Shown: piece by piece, positions 58,878 to 64,000 of the stretch
How positions within the stretch are numbered: the first letter of the stretch is position 1
Layout: every line of letters starts with the position of its first letter
NCBI RefSeq assembly: GCF_000819865.1
Contig: NZ_CDDF01000012.1
Coordinates: 62,728-126,727 of the forward strand
Direction: 5' to 3'
Length of the DNA stretch: 64,000 bases
DNA from: Aeromonas eucrenophila
Lineage (GTDB): Bacteria > Pseudomonadota > Gammaproteobacteria > Enterobacterales > Aeromonadaceae
Notes under the pieces: generated by a model
What the model was told of the DNA's origin: nothing
The model's database searches: none
What the model saw: the letters and a program-made list of their open reading frames with translations, nothing else
Translations under genes and position numbers: made by a program

Positions 58878-60137
58878 ATGAAAATGAATAAATTGACCGT
58901 TGCCATCCTCATCGCGATGTTGCTTGGCATTTTTACCGGCCAAGGCTATCGCCTGTTTGCGCCGGACCAGGCCGCTGGCTTTGCCAGTGACATCACCATA
59001 CTGACCGACATCTTCCTGCGTCTGATCAAGATGATCATCGCGCCTCTGGTGTTCACCACCCTGGTGGTCGGCATCGCCAAGATGGGTGACACCCGCACCG
59101 TGGGCCGCATCGGCGCCAAGACCCTCGGCTGGTTCATGATTGCCTCCCTGCTCTCCCTGACCCTGGGCCTGGTGATGGTGACCCTGATGCAACCTGGCGT
59201 GGGCCTCTCCCTCTCCCTGCCGGACGACACCGCCAGCTCCGGCATCGCCGCCGGTGCCATCACCCTCAAGGATTTCGTGACTCACGCCATTCCCAAAAGC
59301 GTGATCGAGGCCATGGCCACCAACGAGATCCTGCAGATCGTGGTGTTCTCCCTGTTCTTCGGTCTGGCCGCCGCCGCCCTCGGCGATCTGGCCAAGCCCG
59401 TGGTCACCCTGATGGCCAGCACCGCCGAGATCATGCTGAAAGTGACCGGCTACGTGATGAACTTCGCCCCCTTCGCGGTGTTTGGTGCCATCTCCGCCAT
59501 GGTCGCCAAGGAAGGCCTCGGCATCCTGGTGACCTACGGCAGCTTCATGGCCCAGTTCTATCTGGCCCTGGCCTGCCTCTGGTTGCTGCTGATCCTGATG
59601 GGCAGCGCCTTCCTGCGTGGCCGCGTGCTGACCCTGCTGGCCATGATCCGCGAACCTATCCTGCTCGCCTTCTCCACCGCCAGCTCCGAGGCCGCCTATC
59701 CCAAGACCCTGGACAGACTGGAGAAGTTCGGTTGTGACAAGCGCATCGCCAGCTTCGTGCTGCCCATGGGCTACTCCTTCAACCTGGACGGCTCCATGAT
59801 GTACTGCACCTTCGCGGTCATGTTCATCGCCCAGGCCTACGGCATCGAGCTCTCCATGGCGCAACAGATCACCATGCTGCTGCTGCTGATGGTCACCTCC
59901 AAGGGGATGGCGGGTGTGCCGCGCGCCTCCCTGGTCGTGATCGCCGCCACCCTGAACCAGTTCCACATCCCGGAAGCCGGCATACTGCTGTTGCTGGGCA
60001 TCGATCACTTCCTCGACATGGGCCGCTCCGCCACCAACGTGCTGGGCAATGCCATCGCCGCCAGCGTGGTGGCCAAGACCGAAAACAGCCTGGCAGACAC
60101 CAGCCCGGTGGGTGAGGTCGACACCGCCAAGGCGTGA
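58878..60137 (+). CDS. Dicarboxylate/amino acid:cation symporter (DAACS family)
   Basis: 419 residues, about eight to nine membrane segments with two re-entrant hairpins. Key elements are DIFLRLIKMIIAPLVFTTLV, the hairpin-1 serine-rich FSTASSEAAYP, and FVLPMGYSFNLDGSMMY (NLDG, cation/substrate site; NMDGT in many relatives), followed by GVPRASLVV and LLLGIDHFLDMGRSATNVLGN. It imports glutamate/aspartate or C4-dicarboxylates with protons or sodium; which one cannot be told. GGGA lies eight bases before the ATG at 58878. Followed by a strong terminator. Confidence 0.9.
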   Translation: MKMNKLTVAILIAMLLGIFTGQGYRLFAPDQAAGFASDITILTDIFLRLIKMIIAPLVFTTLVVGIAKMGDTRTVGRIGAKTLGWFMIASLLSLTLGLVMVTLMQPGVGLSLSLPDDTASSGIAAGAITLKDFVTHAIPKSVIEAMATNEILQIVVFSLFFGLAAAALGDLAKPVVTLMASTAEIMLKVTGYVMNFAPFAVFGAISAMVAKEGLGILVTYGSFMAQFYLALACLWLLLILMGSAFLRGRVLTLLAMIREPILLAFSTASSEAAYPKTLDRLEKFGCDKRIASFVLPMGYSFNLDGSMMYCTFAVMFIAQAYGIELSMAQQITMLLLLMVTSKGMAGVPRASLVVIAATLNQFHIPEAGILLLLGIDHFLDMGRSATNVLGNAIAASVVAKTENSLADTSPVGEVDTAKA

Positions 60138-60151
60138 CCACACCAGCCATG

Positions 60152-60179
60152 AAAAAGGCCCGCAGCTGCGGGCCTTTTT
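60152..60179. terminator. Bidirectional terminator, DAACS symporter / methyltransferase-like gene
   Basis: AAAAAGGCCCGCAG/CTGCGGGCCTTTTT is a full palindrome with A- and T-runs between convergent genes. Confidence 0.95.
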
Positions 60180-60191
60180 GTTGTTCGGGTG

Positions 60192-60638
60192 TCAGCACCA
60201 GCGCCGCACCCGTCGGCAGTACTGCACATAGGGGACACCGAAGCGGGCGCGCAGGGCCCGCTCCTCCGGCAGGATCTGGAAGCGGCTGAGCCAGCCAAAC
60301 AGCAGCAAGGGGCCAAGCCATACCCAGAGACCGCCGAGGTAACAGGCCAGCGCCATCAGCCAGCACAGCAGCCCCAGATACATGGGGTTGCGGCTGATGC
60401 GATAGACCCCGTCCGTCACCAGTACCCGGCTCTGCTGCAGACGAATGGGATTGACCGTGGTGCGCCGCCTGCGAAAGTGCATGAGTGCCCCGCCCCCGAG
60501 CACAGCCCCTACCAACCACAGGCCCGCGGCCAGTACCCACAAGACGCCCATCCCCCTGGGGTCGTCACTCCCCAGCCACATGGCGAGGGCGATGACGACA
60601 AACAGCAACAAAGGTGGGATCCGTTGCTCGAAACGCAT
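60192..60638 (-). CDS. Isoprenylcysteine carboxyl methyltransferase-like membrane protein
   Basis: 148 residues, four helices. VTDGVYRISRNPMYLGLLCW and the end segment EERALRARFGVPYVQYCRRVRRW are the conserved SAM-binding and catalytic parts of the ICMT/PEMT-like family. Bacterial members methylate lipids or unknown small molecules; there is no prenylated-protein substrate in bacteria. The ATG at 60638 has AAGGA at eight bases. The frame extending to 60707 is not used. Confidence 0.82.
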   Translation of the reverse strand: MRFEQRIPPLLLFVVIALAMWLGSDDPRGMGVLWVLAAGLWLVGAVLGGGALMHFRRRRTTVNPIRLQQSRVLVTDGVYRISRNPMYLGLLCWLMALACYLGGLWVWLGPLLLFGWLSRFQILPEERALRARFGVPYVQYCRRVRRWC

Positions 60639-60814
60639 ATTTTCTTCCTTCAAAAGTGCCACAAATGACGCCATTGCGATACACTCGCTGCGCCGGTAGC
60701 TTGGCAAAAAAAATGAAACATATCATTAGCATAGCAACATGCAGCCCCAATGCTACCGCCTCTCGCATCCAAGCCGAGACCATCCTCAACAGGAAAATAA
60801 GAAGGAATCTTCCC

Positions 60815-62041
60815 ATGCACAAGAAAACCCTGCTCGCCACCCTCGTCTTCGGCCTGCTGGCCGGCCAGGCGGTCGCCGCCCCCTACCTGCCGCTCGCCAG
60901 CGACACCCGCAACGGTCAGGAGCAGACCGCCACCAACGCCTGGCTGGAAGTGGATCTGGGCGCCTTCGAGCACAACATCCAGACCCTCAAGGATCGCCTC
61001 GGTGACAAGGGCCCGCAGATCTGCGCCATCATGAAGGCGGACGCCTACGGTCACGGCATCGATCTGCTGGTGCCCTCGGTGGTCAAGGCCAACATCCCCT
61101 GCATCGGCATCGCCAGCAACGAAGAGGCCCGGGTGGCCCGTGAGAAGGGCTTCGAAGGCCGACTGATGCGGGTCCGTGCCGCCACCCCGACCGAGGTGGA
61201 ACAGGCCCTGCCCTACAAGCTTGAGGAGCTCATCGGCAGCCTGGAGAGTGCCAAGGGCATCTCCGACATCGCCCTGCGCCACAATACCAAGGTGCCGGTG
61301 CACATCGGTCTGAACTCCGCTGGCATGAGCCGCAACGGCATCGATCTGCGCCAATCCGGTGCCAAGGACGAGGCCCTGGCCATGCTCAAGCTGCCGGGCA
61401 TCACCCCGGTCGGCATCATGACCCACTTCCCGGTGGAGGAGAAAGAGGACGTCAAGCTGGGTCTGGCCCAGTTCAAGCTGGACAGCCAGTGGCTGCTGGA
61501 AGCGGGCAAGCTGGATCGCAGCAAGATCACCATCCATGCCGCCAACTCCTTCGCCACCCTGGAAGTGCCTGACGCCTACTTCGACATGGTGCGCCCGGGC
61601 GGCCTGCTGTACGGCGACTCCATCCCCTCCTACACCGAGTACAAGCGCGTCATGGCGTTCAAGACCCAGGTCGCCTCGGTCAACCACTACCCGGCCGGCA
61701 ACACCGTCGGCTATGACCGCACCTTCACCCTCAAGCGCGACTCCCTGCTGGCGAACCTGCCGCTGGGCTACTCCGACGGCTATCGCCGCGCGCTCAGCAA
61801 CAAGGCCTATGTGCTGATCCAGGGTCAGAAAGTACCGGTAGTCGGCAAGACCTCCATGAACACCATCATGGTGGACGTGACCGATCTGAAGGGAGTGAAA
61901 CCCGGTGATGAGGTGGTGCTGTTCGGCCGCCAGGGCGACGCCGAGGTGAAGCAGGCGGATCTGGAGGAGTACAACGGCGCCCTGCTGGCGGACATGTACA
62001 CCATCTGGGGTTACACCAACCCCAAGAAGATCAAGCGCTGA
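60815..62041 (+). CDS. Periplasmic broad-spectrum amino acid / alanine racemase
   Basis: 408 residues. It is an alanine-racemase fold enzyme: PLP-binding Lys74 in CAIMKADAYGHG and catalytic Tyr300 in NTVGYDRTF, with NSAGMSRNG and LPLGYSDGYRRALS. Unlike the cytoplasmic Alr it has a signal peptide (MHKKTLLATLVFGLLAGQAVAA) and the N-terminal APYLPLASDTRNGQEQ tail. These are features of the periplasmic broad-spectrum racemases (BsrV of Vibrio, Lyr/Alr of Aeromonas) that make non-canonical D-amino acids such as D-Met, D-Arg or D-Lys. ATG 60815 follows AAGGA at eight bases. Confidence 0.9.
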   Translation: MHKKTLLATLVFGLLAGQAVAAPYLPLASDTRNGQEQTATNAWLEVDLGAFEHNIQTLKDRLGDKGPQICAIMKADAYGHGIDLLVPSVVKANIPCIGIASNEEARVAREKGFEGRLMRVRAATPTEVEQALPYKLEELIGSLESAKGISDIALRHNTKVPVHIGLNSAGMSRNGIDLRQSGAKDEALAMLKLPGITPVGIMTHFPVEEKEDVKLGLAQFKLDSQWLLEAGKLDRSKITIHAANSFATLEVPDAYFDMVRPGGLLYGDSIPSYTEYKRVMAFKTQVASVNHYPAGNTVGYDRTFTLKRDSLLANLPLGYSDGYRRALSNKAYVLIQGQKVPVVGKTSMNTIMVDVTDLKGVKPGDEVVLFGRQGDAEVKQADLEEYNGALLADMYTIWGYTNPKKIKR

Positions 62042-62059
62042 TCGCGGATCGGACATAAG

Positions 62060-62085
62060 AAAGGGCTCCCGCGGGAGCCCTTTTT
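62060..62085 (+). terminator. Racemase terminator
   Basis: AAAGGGCTCCC/GGGAGCCCTTT with a 2-nt loop and TTTTT, between the racemase gene and the convergent alx gene. Confidence 0.93.
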
Positions 62086-62098
62086 AGTGGTGCTGTGT

Positions 62099-63043
62099 TT
62101 AGGCAGCCTTTTTGCGGGTGACCCAGAGGCTGAGGCCCATGGAGCCCAGCAGGATCAGGGCCACCACACCGAGGGCGATGCCGGTCGGTATCTTGAACAC
62201 ATCCAGCAGCAGCATCTTGACCCCGATGAACATCAGGATCAGCGCCAGGCCGTATTTCAGCAGGGCAAAGCGCTCCGCCACACCCGCCAGCAGGAAGTAC
62301 ATGGCGCGCAGGCCCATGATGGCGAAGATGTTGGAGGTCAGCACGATGAAGGGATCCGTGGTCACCGCGAAGATGGCCGGGATGCTGTCCACCGCGAAGA
62401 TGAGGTCACTCACCTCCACCAACACCAGGATCAGCAGCAGCGGCGTGGCATAGCGCACCCCATCACGCCAAACGAAAAACTTCTCCCCTTCCAGCGTCTC
62501 GGTCACCTTGAAGCGGCGACGCATCCAGCCCAGCAGCGGGTTGTTGGCCAAGTCCGGCTCCTTGTCGGCGGCCCACAGCATCTTGACCCCGGTCAGCAGC
62601 AGGAAGGCGCCGAACAGGTAGAGGATCCAGTGGAATTGCTCGATGAGCCAGCTGCCGGCGAACACCATGCCGGCCCGCATCACGATGGCACCCAGCACTC
62701 CGTACAGCAGCACACGGCGCTGCAGCTCAGCCGGAATGGCAAAGTAACCGAACAGCATCAACCAGACGAAGACGTTGTCCACCGCCAGCGCCTTCTCGAT
62801 GAGGTAGCCGGTGAGGAATTCCAGCCCCTTCTGGTTGGCAATTTCACGGCCTGCGCTGTGATCCAGCCAGAGCCAGATGGCCAGGTTGAACAGCAGGGCC
62901 ACGCTCACCCAAACCAGGGACCAGATGCCTGCCTCCTTGAGGGACACCTTGTGCGCCTTGCCACCGCCGACGAAGCGGATATCCACCCACAACAGGACCA
63001 GCACTATGCTGAAGAAGCCTGTCCACATCCACCATTCACCCAT
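62099..63043 (-). CDS. alx: TerC-family membrane protein Alx (manganese export)
   Basis: 314 residues, close to E. coli Alx (321 aa) and with about nine helices. Family motifs are SLIEKALAVDNVFVWLML (here FLTGYLIEKALAVDNVF), LILVLVEVSDLIFAVDSIPA and VLTSNIFAIMGLRAMYFLLA, with Asp and Glu residues inside the membrane that bind Mn2+. E. coli Alx exports manganese and is controlled by a Mn- and pH-responsive riboswitch. ATG 63043 has GGGAG at eight bases. A longer open frame to 63202 is just the riboswitch read as protein. Confidence 0.92.
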   Translation of the reverse strand: MGEWWMWTGFFSIVLVLLWVDIRFVGGGKAHKVSLKEAGIWSLVWVSVALLFNLAIWLWLDHSAGREIANQKGLEFLTGYLIEKALAVDNVFVWLMLFGYFAIPAELQRRVLLYGVLGAIVMRAGMVFAGSWLIEQFHWILYLFGAFLLLTGVKMLWAADKEPDLANNPLLGWMRRRFKVTETLEGEKFFVWRDGVRYATPLLLILVLVEVSDLIFAVDSIPAIFAVTTDPFIVLTSNIFAIMGLRAMYFLLAGVAERFALLKYGLALILMFIGVKMLLLDVFKIPTGIALGVVALILLGSMGLSLWVTRKKAA

Positions 63044-63061
63044 TTCACTTCTCCCAAAAAC

Positions 63062-63090
63062 GAAAAACCCACGACCGAGAGGTGTGGGTT
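63062..63090 (-). terminator. Intrinsic terminator in the expression platform of the Mn riboswitch
   Basis: On the minus strand, AACCCAC (63090-63084) and GTGGGTT (63072-63066) form a stem followed by TTTTTCG and more T, 19 bp before the alx start. It overlaps the region that the aptamer could compete with. Mn binding would favour read-through, as in known yybP-ykoY riboswitches. Confidence 0.75.
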
Positions 63091-63107
63091 CGCTTTGGAG
63101 CAGATAC

Positions 63108-63226
63108 ACCTTGCCTCTCGGCAAGGTCTCACTTACAGCAAGATGATTGCTGCCCGGCTGCCGGGTGCACTGCAGGATATGGGTGCACCGTAATGACGAC
63201 AAACCGGCGAGAAGTTACTCCCCTTG
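63108..63226 (-). ncRNA. Manganese riboswitch (yybP-ykoY family) upstream of alx
   Basis: Read on the minus strand, the hallmark elements appear in order: AAGGGGAGTA (63225-63216), the GTCGTCATTACGG segment (about 63200), a variable stem-loop (GCAGTGCACCCGGC...), and GAGACCTTGCCG followed by GAGAGGCAAGG closing the aptamer (63130-63109). These are the conserved L1 and L3 parts of the Mn2+-sensing family, as in the E. coli alx and mntP leaders. A promoter and a terminator flank it in the expected positions. Confidence 0.88.
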
Positions 63227-63234
63227 TTGAGCGG

Positions 63235-63263
63235 ATGATAGCAACCCTGAAAGATAACGCCAA
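63235..63263 (-). promoter_or_regulatory. alx promoter
   Basis: On the minus strand, TTGGCG (63263-63258), a 17-bp spacer, then TATCAT (63240-63235). Transcription would start just before the riboswitch aptamer. Confidence 0.65.
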
Positions 63264-63285
63264 GAGGCATCTTATCCGACATGTA

Positions 63286-63310
63286 ATAAAAAGGGCGCCA
63301 GCAGGCGCCC
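63286..63310 (-). terminator. opp operon terminator
   Basis: GGGCGCC-AGCA-GGCGCCC with TTTTTATT on the minus strand, just after the oppF stop codon. Confidence 0.9.
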
Positions 63311-63327
63311 TTCTCAAACTCTCAGTC

Positions 63328-64000
63328 TCAAAGTGGATCCACCTTGAGGCAGGAGACCGCGTGATCGAAGTTCCCCTCCAGCATGGGCCTGGTCTTGGCA
63401 CACTCCGGGCCTGCCACCGGGCAGCGGGTGCGGAACACGCAGCCGGAGGGCGGGTTCATCGGCGAGGGCAGATCCCCTTCCAGGATCTGGATGACCTTGC
63501 TGCGCTCCAAATCCGGATCCGGGATGGGCACCGCCGACATCAACGCCTTGGTGTAAGGGTGCAGGGGGTTGGCGAAGATCTCCTGGCGGGTGCCGAGCTC
63601 CACCGCGTTGCCCAGATACATCACCAGCACCCGATCCGAGATGTGTTTGACCACCGACAGATCGTGGGCGATGAAGATGAGGGAGAGCCCCATCTCCTTT
63701 TGCAGGGATTTGAGCAGGTTCACCACCTGGGCCTGGATGGAGACATCCAGTGCCGAGACCGGCTCGTCACAGATGATCATCTTGGGCTCGAGGATCAGCG
63801 CGCGAGCGATGCCGATACGCTGACACTGACCACCGGAGAACTCGTGGGGGTAGCGGTTGACCAGGTTCGGCAGCAGCCCCACCTTGGTCATCATGGCACG
63901 CACCTTCTCCTTCACCTCATCTCTGGAGAGCTGGGGATAGAAGGTGATGAGCGGCTCGGCGATGATGTCGCCTATGGTCATGCGCGGATTCAGGGAGGCC
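63328..64000 (-). CDS. oppF: Oligopeptide ABC transporter ATPase OppF, C-terminal part
   Basis: About 224 residues, running off the right edge; the upstream third with Walker A is outside the window. Visible are [17 protein letters not shown], the signature [14 protein letters not shown], Walker [12 protein letters not shown], the switch His in FIAHDLSVV, and the OppF/DppF-type C-terminal iron-sulfur-like segment [18 protein letters not shown]. It matches E. coli OppF almost end to end. It would be the last gene of the oppABCDF operon, whose other genes would lie to the right. Confidence 0.95.
   Translation of the reverse strand, partial: ASLNPRMTIGDIIAEPLITFYPQLSRDEVKEKVRAMMTKVGLLPNLVNRYPHEFSGGQCQRIGIARALILEPKMIICDEPVSALDVSIQAQVVNLLKSLQKEMGLSLIFIAHDLSVVKHISDRVLVMYLGNAVELGTRQEIFANPLHPYTKALMSAVPIPDPDLERSKVIQILEGDLPSPMNPPSGCVFRTRCPVAGPECAKTRPMLEGNFDHAVSCLKVDPL

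Noticed and set aside
63044..63202. 53-residue N-terminal extension of Alx
   Set aside because: This sequence is the manganese riboswitch and terminator; ATG 63043 has a proper ribosome site.
1..64000. CRISPR arrays, IS elements, integrases, prophage genes
   Set aside because: No regularly spaced direct repeats, transposase or integrase motifs were seen on either strand.

Overview
The window is a high-GC gammaproteobacterial chromosome segment, most likely Aeromonas. Supporting signs are E. coli-like proteins throughout, the gene run hinT-(lipoprotein)-ycfL-lpoB-thiK, a ycfP-ndh pair, a DUF3802 gene, a periplasmic broad-spectrum-type racemase, and strong codon bias with many long antisense frames. 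No phage, integrase, IS element, CRISPR array or rRNA was seen. The only clearly foreign-looking stretch is an AT-rich gene at about 23.2-24.8 kb.

Layout. 0-1 kb: start of a dauA-type SulP transporter leaving the left edge, then two tRNA-Asn genes with promoter and terminator. 1-6.1 kb: branched-chain amino acid ABC importer livK-H-M-G-F, read leftward. 6.7-11.6 kb: a UPF0114 membrane protein, then a three-gene operon of a four-helix b-type cytochrome, a beta-propeller/hexaheme c-type cytochrome and an FTR1 iron permease. 11.6-16.9 kb: an FAD oxidoreductase, a small exported protein and two polytopic membrane proteins that look like glycan/lipid-modifying enzymes. 17-23.2 kb: Bcr efflux pump, a DUF4357 protein, and an ABC ATPase/FtsX permease/AttH-type lipocalin trio. 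23.2-24.8 kb: AT-rich HEPN gene. 24.8-31.4 kb: hydrolase, YjbR, GNAT, DUF3802, msrA, argA (with an ArgR-like box) and lysC behind a lysine riboswitch.

31.4-44.8 kb: kinase-like gene, LtaS-like membrane phosphotransferase, LD-carboxypeptidase, ybjQ, ndh, ycfP, an NCS2 xanthine/uracil-type permease, an M3 oligopeptidase, yedI and a DUF924 gene. 44.8-49.2 kb: a secD-secF pair without yajC and two cell-envelope genes. 49.3-53.0 kb: thiK-lpoB-ycfL-lipoprotein-hinT, tightly overlapping and read leftward. 53-64 kb: a chemoreceptor, a two-halved pterin synthase-like gene divergent from a dihydroorotase, tRNA-Pro, a lipoprotein, a dicarboxylate/amino acid symporter, a methyltransferase-like gene, a periplasmic racemase, alx behind a manganese (yybP-ykoY) riboswitch, and the 3' part of oppF.

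Main themes. (1) The FTR1 operon pairs an iron permease with haem electron-transfer proteins instead of the EfeO/EfeB or cupredoxin/polyferredoxin partners known for other FTR1 systems; this is the best candidate for an undescribed system. (2) Four genes show partial tandem duplications of 24-82 bp at their ends, each leaving one intact copy. (3) Three metabolite or metal sensing leaders (lysine riboswitch, Mn riboswitch, ArgR-type box) can be read directly. (4) The E. coli block hinT-ycfL-lpoB-thiK-nagZ-ycfP-ndh is split, with about 10 kb of other genes between its halves and no nagZ in the window.
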